Shown here piece by piece: positions 57,064-64,000 of a stretch of DNA of 64,000 nt. The DNA lies in assembly GCF_016650695.1 (NCBI RefSeq), contig NZ_JAEKFH010000003.1:1570001-1634000 (forward strand). The letters run 5' to 3'. The position numbers and the translations under genes are program-made. This DNA is from Pseudomonas sp. TH41. GTDB lineage: Bacteria > Pseudomonadota > Gammaproteobacteria > Pseudomonadales > Pseudomonadaceae. Each line of letters opens with the position of its first letter. The stretch's first letter is position 1. Under the pieces are notes generated by a model. That model saw only the letters and a list, made by a program, of their open reading frames with translations. It had not been told where the DNA came from and did no database searches.

Positions 57064-58830
57064 ATGAATGAAGCCAGCCCCCACCTATTGTTACGCGCCC
57101 CAATTCCGACGCAGTTGCGCCTGTCTTTCTGTGAAGCCACCCCGCGCGACCTCAAGCGCTGGATCGCTAACCTGCCCAAAGCCAACATCGGCGAAATGGC
57201 TCGCCAGCTCTATCAAGGCCTGGGCGAGCTCAATCAAGTGCTCACGCCCAGCGAAAACCGCCTGCAGCTGCTCGAGCTGCTGCGACCCGAGGTGTATTAC
57301 GTCTGCAAACACCTGGAGCGGCATTTCCTGCACCAGGCGATAGTCCTCGACGAACGTTCACGCAAAATCGCCAACCTCTGCCAGGCCCTGCAAAGTCACT
57401 TGGCGATTGGCTATAAACAGATCGTCATGCGTATCACGCCGCGTTTCAGCAAGGACCGTGCGCCGCTGCTGACCCAGGCGCTGCAACGGGCGATCCATTG
57501 TCTTAACGGCTCGCTGATTCGCTCGACCGAACTTTATTGTCCGGCACCCGAAGGCCTGTGGCTGGAGCTGCACCAGTTGTATCGGATTGCTTGCGCCCAC
57601 CGCCTCCAGCACCTGAGCCTGCGGGACGAACTGGCCAATCAGACGCCAACCCTGAGCGTCGAACAGACTTACGTGGTCGCCCTGCTAGTGGGCGCTTCAC
57701 GCTGCAATCAACTGCGCCAGAACCAGATTGCCCGGGTGGCTGAAGTACTGGAGTCCTGGAGCAAATGGATCAAGTTGCAACCCGGCAGCCTCGCCGACGG
57801 ACTGTTTGCCATCTTGCCGGACCTCGACACCGGGCCGCGTTACCGCACCAAATTCCGCGCCGAACAGCAGGAGAGCCTGCTGGGGATCGATCCGCATCCG
57901 TTGGTCGCGGCTATTGAAGCGCACCTGCAAAACATCGATACCACAACGCCGCTACCCGTGCCGACGGGACTGAGTGTGGATACGCTGCAACACCTGCATG
58001 CCGCCTGGGGCCAAACGGCCGAGCGCAGCTTCCAGCGCACTGCGGGCCAAGGCAGCTTGACCCTTTGTGTGGGCATGAGTGCGCTGCATTTTTATCTGGG
58101 TGGGCAACGCTCGTTCAGCGACATTCTGAAAAACCCGGGCACCCGCCCTGCGCAGTTTTCAGCGACAACCCCTGCGGCCCGGGAAAAAGACCAGTGGCAC
58201 CATGCCTTTGATGCTGCCCCCCACGGCAACGCGGACGCCCTGCTGCCCTACGAAGAAATCGAGTACCCGCAGATTCAAGGCGATGACCTCCAGGAAGCGT
58301 CCGACCGTAACCGGCACTTTGCGACTTACGTCCTGACGATCATCAATCACAGCCCCGGCGGCTATTGCCTGGCATGGCCGACGGCAGTGCCAGCCGAGTT
58401 ACAAGCCGGCGAGATGGTCGGCATCGAGGACACTGCAGGCCAAGGGTGGAGCATCGCGGTGGTGCGCTGGATCCGTCAGGTTCGTGGCGGTGGCACGCAA
58501 ATGGGCATCGAGCAGGTCGCGCCTTACGCCGAACCTTGCGGCCTGCAACTGGTGCGCACCCGCGATGACCACAGCCAGTATCTGCGCGGCCTGTTACTGC
58601 CGGCCATCAGTGCAATCGACCTGCCGGCCACCTTGCTCGCGCCGCGCCTGCCCTTTCAGGAAGGCAACAAGGTGATGATCAACACCAATGGCGAAGAACG
58701 ACGGGCCGGGCTGGAGCAGCGGGTGGCGAGCACCAACAGTTTCAATCAGTTCGCCTACCGCTCGCTGGAGAACGCGAGCGGCGGGGTCAGTACTGAAGAT
58801 GACTTTGATTCGTTGTGGACGTCGCTTTGA
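57064..58830 (+). CDS. Large conserved protein of unknown function (PA4958-like)
   Basis: A 588-aa soluble protein. The first 250 residues are helical and Leu/Arg-rich (LPKANIGEMARQLYQGLGEL, PSENRLQLLELLRPEVYYVC, then the Leu/Gln-rich SRCNQLRQNQIARVAEVLES). The C-terminal region (about 430-540) has a beta-rich domain with NHSPGGYCLAWPTAVPAELQ and GWSIAVVRWIRQVRGGGTQM, resembling a PilZ-type barrel but lacking a clear RxxxR c-di-GMP motif. A start at 57052 (MVFGM) is also possible; 57064 matches the usual MNEASPHLLL beginning. In P. aeruginosa the counterpart lies between psd and fimX; fimX is absent here. The function is unknown. Confidence 0.75.
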   Translation: MNEASPHLLLRAPIPTQLRLSFCEATPRDLKRWIANLPKANIGEMARQLYQGLGELNQVLTPSENRLQLLELLRPEVYYVCKHLERHFLHQAIVLDERSRKIANLCQALQSHLAIGYKQIVMRITPRFSKDRAPLLTQALQRAIHCLNGSLIRSTELYCPAPEGLWLELHQLYRIACAHRLQHLSLRDELANQTPTLSVEQTYVVALLVGASRCNQLRQNQIARVAEVLESWSKWIKLQPGSLADGLFAILPDLDTGPRYRTKFRAEQQESLLGIDPHPLVAAIEAHLQNIDTTTPLPVPTGLSVDTLQHLHAAWGQTAERSFQRTAGQGSLTLCVGMSALHFYLGGQRSFSDILKNPGTRPAQFSATTPAAREKDQWHHAFDAAPHGNADALLPYEEIEYPQIQGDDLQEASDRNRHFATYVLTIINHSPGGYCLAWPTAVPAELQAGEMVGIEDTAGQGWSIAVVRWIRQVRGGGTQMGIEQVAPYAEPCGLQLVRTRDDHSQYLRGLLLPAISAIDLPATLLAPRLPFQEGNKVMINTNGEERRAGLEQRVASTNSFNQFAYRSLENASGGVSTEDDFDSLWTSL

Positions 58831-58840
58831 CCCCAAAAGC

Positions 58841-58924
58841 AAAAGATCGCAGCCTTCGGCAGCTCCTACAGTTGGAATGTTTTCCCTTGTAGGAGCTGCC
58901 GAAGGCTGCGATCTTTTGATCTTT
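58841..58924. repeat. REPIN, family B, outward-facing pair
   Basis: AAAAGATCGCAGCCTTCGGC with AGCTCCTACA comes first, then TGTAGGAGCTGCCGAAGGCT with GCGATCTTTTGATC, separated by about 20 bases. It fills the gap of a convergent gene pair, ending three bases from the serB stop. Confidence 0.9.
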
Positions 58925-58926
58925 AA

Positions 58927-60141
58927 TCAGAGCTGCCCGTCGCGATCCCGGAAGCCCAGCAGATACAGCACGCCATCCAGCCCAAGGGTGGAAATCGCCT
59001 GCTTCGCCGACTGCTTCACCAGCGGCTTGGCCCTGAACGCCACGCCCAATCCGGCAATTGCCAGCATGGGCAAATCATTGGCGCCGTCGCCGACCGCGAT
59101 AGTCTGTTCCAGGCGTAATCCTTCCTTATGGGCCAGCTCACGCAGCAGATCAGCCTTGCGCTGCGCATCGACAATCGGCTCGACCGCTACGCCGGTGACC
59201 TTGCCGTCAACCACTTCCAGTTCGTTGGCGAACACATAGTCGATGCCCAGCTTGGCCTGCAATTGCCTGGCGAAGTAGGTGAAGCCGCCGGAAAGAATCG
59301 CGGTCTTGTAGCCCAGGCGCTTGAGTTCGGCGAACAGCGTTTCTGCGCCTTCGGTCAGACGCAACGAAGCACCAATCGAATCCAGCACGCTGACGTCCAG
59401 CCCTTTAAGCAAGGCCAGACGCTCCTTGAAGCTCGCGCGAAAATCCAGTTCACCGGCCATCGCCCGCTCGGTAATTTCAGACACCTGATCGCCCACGCCC
59501 GCAGCCTTGGCCAGTTCGTCGATGACTTCGGCTTCAATCAGCGTCGAATCCATGTCGAACACCGCCAGGCGACGGTTACGACGGAACAGCGAATCTTCCT
59601 GAAAAGCGATGTCGACGTTCAATTCCTGAGCAACGCTGAGGAACTCGGCGCGCAACGCCTGCGGATCAGCCGCTTCGCCACGCACTGAAAACTCGATGCA
59701 ACCCTTGCCCTGATCGGCCGGGGTGTCCAGCGGCATGCGCCCGGACAACCGATCGATGTGGTCAATATTCAGGCCGTATTTGGCGGTGATCGAACTCACC
59801 GCCTGCAATTGCCCGGCAGTCACTTTGCGGGTCAACAGCGTGACAATGTGGCGTTTTTTGCCCTGGTTGCCGACCCACTGCTGGTAATCCTCTTCGGACA
59901 CCGGCGTGAAACGCACCTGTTGATCAAGCTTGTAAGCCGTGAACAGGATGTCCTTGAGCACCGACTTGCCTTGCTCAGTGTCAGGAATTTCAACCAGGAT
60001 GCCGAACGACAGGGTGTCGTGGATCACCGCCTGACCGATGTCGAGAATGTTCACACCACCCTGGGCCAGAACGCCGGTAATGGCCGCAGTCAGACCCGGA
60101 CGGTCGACTCCCGTGATGTTTATCAGGACGATTTCGCGCAA
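58927..60141 (-). CDS. serB: Phosphoserine phosphatase SerB
   Basis: A 404-aa enzyme releasing serine from phosphoserine. Two ACT-like regulatory domains fill residues 1-180 (VLINITGVDRPGLTAAITGV; HIVTLLTRKVTAGQLQAVSS). The HAD phosphatase follows with Asp196 and Asp198 in AVFDMDSTLIEAEVIDELA, the Ser/Thr motif AILSGGFTYFARQL and VGDGANDLPMLAIAGLGVAF. Its length with two ACT units is typical of pseudomonads. It is monocistronic and divergent from the following membrane protein gene. Confidence 0.96.
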   Translation of the reverse strand: MREIVLINITGVDRPGLTAAITGVLAQGGVNILDIGQAVIHDTLSFGILVEIPDTEQGKSVLKDILFTAYKLDQQVRFTPVSEEDYQQWVGNQGKKRHIVTLLTRKVTAGQLQAVSSITAKYGLNIDHIDRLSGRMPLDTPADQGKGCIEFSVRGEAADPQALRAEFLSVAQELNVDIAFQEDSLFRRNRRLAVFDMDSTLIEAEVIDELAKAAGVGDQVSEITERAMAGELDFRASFKERLALLKGLDVSVLDSIGASLRLTEGAETLFAELKRLGYKTAILSGGFTYFARQLQAKLGIDYVFANELEVVDGKVTGVAVEPIVDAQRKADLLRELAHKEGLRLEQTIAVGDGANDLPMLAIAGLGVAFRAKPLVKQSAKQAISTLGLDGVLYLLGFRDRDGQL

Positions 60142-60276
60142 GGCGCACCCCCGCAGGTGGAAAAAAACCGCATTCTACCCACTTTCAGTGACCATCGGGC
60201 ACCGTGAGCGCTTTGCCGGTCTAGGGCCTGTCGCTATACTGCGCGTCAACTTCACGGACAAAAGAGCCGAGCTCAA

Positions 60277-61812
60277 GTGAACCGGCCCACGCCAGTAAAA
60301 ACCGATAACTTCTTTCTGCTGATCTTCCGGGCACTGCGCCATCGCCGTGTACCGATTGCATTGCGCATCGCCAGCCATAACGTGATCCTGGTCGCTCTGG
60401 CCCTGGTGATCTACGCCTGTGTGATGGGTTTGCAGTTCAAGCAGGCCATGCACGAGCAGGCCGATGCGCTGGGTGAAAGCCTGACCACGCAGACCGCCAC
60501 GTCCGCCACGGAGCTGTTGGTGTCCAATGACATCCTCAGCCTCAACGTGCTGCTCAACAACCTGACCAAAAACAAGCTGGTGGCTCACGCGGCTATCTAT
60601 AGCGTGGATAACCGCATCCTCGCCGAAGCCGGTCAGCGCCCCAAGCACAGCCTGCTGGGCGAAGCCGAAGGCATGTACCAGAGCAAGATCACGTTCCAGG
60701 ACGTGACGGCCGGGCAGCTGCGCATCAGCCTGGACATGGATCAGTTCCAGCAGCCGATGACCATCAGCCTGCAAAGCATGGGCATTTTGAGTGCGATTCT
60801 GTTGGCCCTGTCCCTGGCCTTGAGCCTGCGCCTGGGTCGGCATATCTCCACGCCGCTGCTGCAACTGCGGGTGTGGCTGCGCAATATCGACGAATACACC
60901 CCGGCCACCGAGCGTCAGGATGAGATTGGTGACCTGGCTCGCCAGCTGCACGCCAATTTCGCGCCTGAGCCGGCCGAGCCGGAACCGGTTCCGGAACCCG
61001 AGTTCGACGACAGCGATTACGACGACAGCGACGATGCCGATCCGGCCTTCGAAGTGCGTAATCTGCGGGATCCCAGCTTCGACGAAACCCGACCGGTGGC
61101 GGCTATGAAGCCGGCGCCACGACACATTGTCAGCACCGTCGAAGACGAAGATGACGACGAAGACCCATTCTCCGACCTGCGCGACGAGTCGGTCAACAGC
61201 GCACCGAAACCGGCGACTAAACCGCTGGTATCCAATGTGCCACAGCACAGCGCGGTGCTGGCCGTGCAACTGGGTGCCCAGGATCAGCTACGTCGTCTGC
61301 CCCGCACACGTTTGGAAGAACTGCTCAAACGCTATCGTGATTGCCTCGATCAGGCCGCCTCGCTCTACCAGAGTGAGCTGCATACCCTGAACGACGGCAG
61401 CACGCTGATGCTGTTCCATACCGAAGACAGCGGTGACGACTACCTGACCAATGCTATCTGCTGCGGCGAGCTGTTGCGTGCGCTGGGTCATCAGTTGCAG
61501 ATCGAAGTCGCTGACAGCGGCATCACCCTGCAATTGCAGCTGGGCCTGACCTTGGGCGATGAGCTGTTCGGCCTGAGCCAGATCGATCTGTTGCTGACAG
61601 AATCAGCTCAGGATGCACTGGCGCTGTCGCAACACAGTCGCAACCTGCTGCTGGTGGAGCGCAAGATCAGCGACGACCCGTTGATTCGCCAGCGCGCACG
61701 GATTCGCCCGATTGCCAGCCCTGAGGGCGCTTGCTGTGTGGAGCGGTTGATGGAGCCTTACCCATCGATGCTCGAGCGGCAATTGGCGCGGATGCACGAA
61801 CGCCGGGCGTAA
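60277..61812 (+). CDS. AhpA/YtjB-like membrane protein with HAMP-type linker and degenerate cyclase-like domain
   Basis: A 511-aa protein. TM1 is about 31-48 (SHNVILVALALVIYACVMGL), TM2 about 165-186 (SLQSMGILSAILLALSLALS), with a periplasmic loop of about 115 residues with SATELLVSNDILSLNVLLNN. A HAMP-like helix (TPLLQLRVWLRNIDEYTPAT) follows TM2. A highly acidic Asp/Glu/Pro linker (about 228-305) leads to a C-terminal domain (about 325-500) whose VLAVQLGAQDQLRRLPRTRL, HTLNDGSTLMLFHTED and LQLGLTLGDELFGLSQIDLL look like a class III cyclase fold without catalytic residues. The start is GTG at 60277. It is divergent from serB, as in P. aeruginosa PA4960-4961. The function is unknown. Confidence 0.78.
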   Translation: MNRPTPVKTDNFFLLIFRALRHRRVPIALRIASHNVILVALALVIYACVMGLQFKQAMHEQADALGESLTTQTATSATELLVSNDILSLNVLLNNLTKNKLVAHAAIYSVDNRILAEAGQRPKHSLLGEAEGMYQSKITFQDVTAGQLRISLDMDQFQQPMTISLQSMGILSAILLALSLALSLRLGRHISTPLLQLRVWLRNIDEYTPATERQDEIGDLARQLHANFAPEPAEPEPVPEPEFDDSDYDDSDDADPAFEVRNLRDPSFDETRPVAAMKPAPRHIVSTVEDEDDDEDPFSDLRDESVNSAPKPATKPLVSNVPQHSAVLAVQLGAQDQLRRLPRTRLEELLKRYRDCLDQAASLYQSELHTLNDGSTLMLFHTEDSGDDYLTNAICCGELLRALGHQLQIEVADSGITLQLQLGLTLGDELFGLSQIDLLLTESAQDALALSQHSRNLLLVERKISDDPLIRQRARIRPIASPEGACCVERLMEPYPSMLERQLARMHERRA

Positions 61813-61832
61813 CCCTTGGCCCAGCTGTAAAG

Positions 61833-61867
61833 AAGCCCGCAGATGAGTGATCGTCTGCGGGCTTTTT
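61833..61867 (+). terminator. Terminator after the AhpA-like gene
   Basis: AAGCCCGCAGA pairs with TCTGCGGGCTT around a 10-base loop and is followed by TTTGT, 21 bases after the stop. Confidence 0.88.
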
Positions 61868-61880
61868 GTCGCCTGTCCTG

Positions 61881-61981
61881 GCCCCTTCGCGAGCAAGCCC
61901 GCTCCCACATGGTCCTCTGTGAATACAAAATCTGCGTACAGCCTAGATCCCTGTGGGAGCGGGCTTGCCCGCGAAGGGGCC
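61881..61981. repeat. REPIN, family C
   Basis: GCCCCTTCGCGAGCAAGCCC with GCTCCCACA comes first, then CTGTGGGAGCGGGCTTGCCC with GCGAAGGGGC. It has the same convergent arrangement as the element at 17450, with a variant GCGAGCAAG left core. Confidence 0.9.
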
Positions 61982-62015
61982 TGGACAGGCACTAGAGATC
62001 TCAATCTGCAGAAAC

Positions 62016-62045
62016 AACAAGGCCCGCATCAATGCGGGCCTTGTT
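62016..62045. terminator. Terminator after the PqiC-like gene
   Basis: AACAAGGCCCGCAT is complementary to ATGCGGGCCTTGTT with a very short loop. TTTT on the plus side and T bases on the minus strand allow two-way use. It is 15 bases past the lipoprotein gene stop. Confidence 0.85.
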
Positions 62046-62059
62046 TTAATCCATCCCGC

Positions 62060-62773
62060 TTAGAACCTGAACACTTCCATATCCGTGCGGATCGGCGCAG
62101 CCATCGGAATTTTAGGCTGTTTTTCTTGCTCTGCCGCCGGCGCGACAGGCTTGGTAGCTGGCTTACGCGGTGCTTCGGCAATTGGCGGCTGATTGGCCAG
62201 TGGCTTCAGCGCGACCGACAGCTGTTCGGCCAGCTTCTGCAACAAAACCCCTTGCGCCTGAACCTGAGCCGCCGTGCCACCGGCGTGTTGTTCCTGCAGA
62301 TGAATGATGCGGTTATCGCGAACCTGACCACGACGGTCAATCAGACGCCATTGCGCATCAAGTATCGCCGGTTGCGATTCGCCCGAATCCAGACGGGTAA
62401 TCGTCAGCAGCACTTGAACATCCGGCGTGAAGCCGGTTGTTGCAGGCGCCAGGACAACGCGCTGGCTGTCCAGATGACCGGCGACCTGACGCAACAACAG
62501 CTGATCGATATCGGACGACAGGCTGCCCGCCCAACGACCGTCGGTCGAGGCTTGCAGACTACCATCCGCCTGACGCTGCAACAGCGTTTCGCGCTGCAGG
62601 TAATCAGCGACCGTTACCGGGCCCAACAATACCGCCATACCAGCGCTTTGCGCAGGTTGAACCGGACTTCCACTGTCCAGCTGATACAGCGACACCGGCT
62701 GGTGAACGCTGCAACCCGCCAGGCCAAGAACGCCAGCGAGCATCAAAATAAAAGGAAGGCGCAGAGCAGTCAT
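62060..62773 (-). CDS. PqiC/YmbA-like ABC-type transport auxiliary lipoprotein
   Basis: A 237-aa lipoprotein. The signal peptide ends in the lipobox LAGC (MLAGVLGLAGCSVHQPVSLY). The mature part fits the PqiC/YmbA family: YQLDSGSPVQ near the start, VAVLLGPVTVADYLQRETLL-like GPVTVADYLQR, then GRWAGSLSSDIDQLLLRQVA. PqiC forms an outer-membrane-anchored ring with PqiB in intermembrane lipid transport. No pqiAB genes are in the window, though the gene may be near other partners. Start MTALRLPFIL at 62773 is preferred over an in-frame upstream codon at 62872 because the signal peptide begins there. The C-terminal Pro/Lys/Ala tail (about 200-237) looks disordered. Confidence 0.82.
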   Translation of the reverse strand: MTALRLPFILMLAGVLGLAGCSVHQPVSLYQLDSGSPVQPAQSAGMAVLLGPVTVADYLQRETLLQRQADGSLQASTDGRWAGSLSSDIDQLLLRQVAGHLDSQRVVLAPATTGFTPDVQVLLTITRLDSGESQPAILDAQWRLIDRRGQVRDNRIIHLQEQHAGGTAAQVQAQGVLLQKLAEQLSVALKPLANQPPIAEAPRKPATKPVAPAAEQEKQPKIPMAAPIRTDMEVFRF

Positions 62774-62908
62774 CGTCCCATCCAGGTGGTTGCCACAAGG
62801 CTCACCACAGTGAAAATACTCAATAAATATGAAGAACGCTCGGCCACGCCGGCGCTTGAAAGGCCATATCATCCGTGAATATGCGTTCCGACTCCAGCGC
62901 CAATGCGT

Positions 62909-62934
62909 CGATCTACGCGTTAAATCGTAGATCG
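62909..62934. terminator. 9-bp perfect hairpin after parC
   Basis: CGATCTACG (909-917) and CGTAGATCG (926-934) pair around eight bases, 16 bases beyond the parC stop and before the PqiC-like gene. There is no strong T-run, so it may be partial termination. Confidence 0.5.
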
Positions 62935-62949
62935 AGCGCTCTAGGACGC

Positions 62950-64000
62950 TTAATTGAGGTTTTCGACGAGCAGCGCATCCACCCGCTGAAAGCCACGTGG
63001 CAACTTGTTACCACGACGCCCACGTTCACCTTTGTAGTGTTCGAGGTCGTCAGCTTTCAGTGACAAGGTACGTTTTCCGGCCTGAAGCACCAATGTGGCG
63101 CCATCCGGCAGTACCGCGATGTCCGTGACATATTCTTCGCGATTGGCCACACGCTCACCGGAGATGCCGATGATTTTGTTGCCTTTGCCCTTACCTAATT
63201 GTGGCAGGTCGCTGATTTTGAAGATCAGCAGGCGACCTTCGGTCGTCACCGATGCCAACCAGTTGTTCTCGCGATCGGCCACCGGGCGCGGAAGAATGAC
63301 CTTCGAGTTGTTCGGTAGGCTCAGCAGGGCTTTGCCCGCCTTGTTCTTGGCCTGGAAGTCTTCACCCTTGACCACGAAACCATAACCGGCATCGGACGCG
63401 ATCACGTACAACGAATCATCTTCCGGCATCAGCACGCATTCGAAGGTTGCCCCTGGCGGCGGTGTCAGGCGACCGGTCAGCGGTTCGCCCTGGCCACGAG
63501 CCGATGGCAGCGTGTGCGCGGCGACCGAATAGCTGCGACCGGTGGAGTCGATGAACACCGCAAACTGGTTGGAGCGCCCAGCGGCCAAGGCCTTGAATCC
63601 GTCACCGGCCTTGTAGGAAAGCCCGGTGGCATCGATCTCGTGGCCCTTGGCGGAACGAACCCAGCCTTTCTCCGACAGCACTACGCTCACTTTCTCGTTC
63701 GGTAGCAGATCGTGTTCAGTCAGTGCCTTGGCTTCGGCGCGCTCGACGATTGGCGAACGTCGGTCGTCGCCGTAGGTTTCTGCGTCTTTGATCAGTTCGG
63801 TGCGGACCAGTTTTTTCAGCTTGGCTTCGCTGCCCAGCAACGCTTGCAGCTTGGCCTGTTCCTTGAGCAGTTCATCCTGCTCGGCACGCAACTTCATTTC
63901 TTCCAGTCGCGCCAACTGACGCAAACGGGTGTCGAGAATGTAGTCGGCCTGGATTTCGCTCAGGGCGAAGCGTTCGATCAACGCCGCTTTCGGGTGTTCC
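62950..64000 (-). CDS. parC: DNA topoisomerase IV subunit A (3' part)
   Basis: The last about 350 codons of ParC; the N-terminal breakage-reunion domain with the active Tyr lies beyond base 64000. Visible parts are the coiled-coil end and gate helix ([40 protein letters not shown]) and the C-terminal beta-pinwheel with repeated blades such as [16 protein letters not shown] and [17 protein letters not shown]. The absence of a GyrA-box (QRRGGKG) separates it from GyrA. Together with ParE it decatenates daughter chromosomes. The tail ends in [20 protein letters not shown]. Confidence 0.95.
   Translation of the reverse strand, partial: EHPKAALIERFALSEIQADYILDTRLRQLARLEEMKLRAEQDELLKEQAKLQALLGSEAKLKKLVRTELIKDAETYGDDRRSPIVERAEAKALTEHDLLPNEKVSVVLSEKGWVRSAKGHEIDATGLSYKAGDGFKALAAGRSNQFAVFIDSTGRSYSVAAHTLPSARGQGEPLTGRLTPPPGATFECVLMPEDDSLYVIASDAGYGFVVKGEDFQAKNKAGKALLSLPNNSKVILPRPVADRENNWLASVTTEGRLLIFKISDLPQLGKGKGNKIIGISGERVANREEYVTDIAVLPDGATLVLQAGKRTLSLKADDLEHYKGERGRRGNKLPRGFQRVDALLVENLN

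Overview
The window is a stretch of chromosome from a Pseudomonas of the P. fluorescens complex. Three things indicate this: protein sequences typical of Pseudomonas (azurin, BraC, AmaAB, MotAB, the GxGxxG oxidase AmaA); a gene order from pncB to parC that largely follows the P. aeruginosa block around PA4919-PA4964 and the P. putida order PP_4880-PP_4897; and many REP doublets (REPINs) with GTAGGAGC/GTGGGAGC cores as found in fluorescent pseudomonads. No phage, insertion sequence, CRISPR array or resistance island is visible. The most accessory-looking piece is a 1.8 kb insert between rsgA and motB.

Layout. 1-2.2 kb: start of a branched-chain amino acid ABC transporter (permease, binding protein BraC) with a sigma-54 promoter and an NtrC-like site. 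2.2-6.2 kb: lysine/pipecolate catabolism genes amaA and amaB with a divergent LysR regulator. 6.5-10.3 kb: NAD salvage (pncB, nadE), azurin, a LOG-family hydrolase and a small basic protein. 10.5-17.3 kb: a three-gene operon of transglutaminase, circularly permuted ATP-grasp/alpha-E and transglutaminase-DUF2126 proteins, the least understood multi-gene system here. 17.7-27.4 kb: YgiQ radical SAM protein, then the rnr-rlmB and rpsF-rpsR-DUF2232-rplI-dnaB units with a candidate S6:S18 autoregulatory leader. 27.6-28.1 kb: two identical tRNA-Leu(CAG) genes, each with its own promoter and terminator. 28.3-30.9 kb: ferric iron binding protein and permease with no ATPase gene. 31-34.3 kb: a chemoreceptor, purA. 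34.4-46 kb: hisZ, then the housekeeping superoperon nnr-tsaE-amiB-mutL-miaA-hfq-hflX-hflK-hflC. 46-49.7 kb: queG, a TRIC/UPF0126 channel, orn, rsgA. 49.8-51.5 kb: inserted dinD-like and DUF3077-like genes, the latter with a long, apparently structured leader. 51.5-64 kb: motAB, an HDOD protein, rhdA, psd, a large uncharacterised protein, serB, an AhpA-like membrane protein, a PqiC-like lipoprotein and the 3' part of parC.

How the genes work together. Most of the window is core machinery: translation and tRNA modification (rpsF, rpsR, rplI, rlmB, miaA, queG, tsaE, rsgA), RNA turnover (rnr, orn, hfq), replication and repair (dnaB, mutL, parC), envelope (amiB, psd, hflKC) and flagellar stator genes. 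Genes are tightly packed, with ATGA or TGATG junctions within operons. Fourteen REPINs of three sequence families sit almost exclusively in the gaps between transcription units, often between convergent genes.
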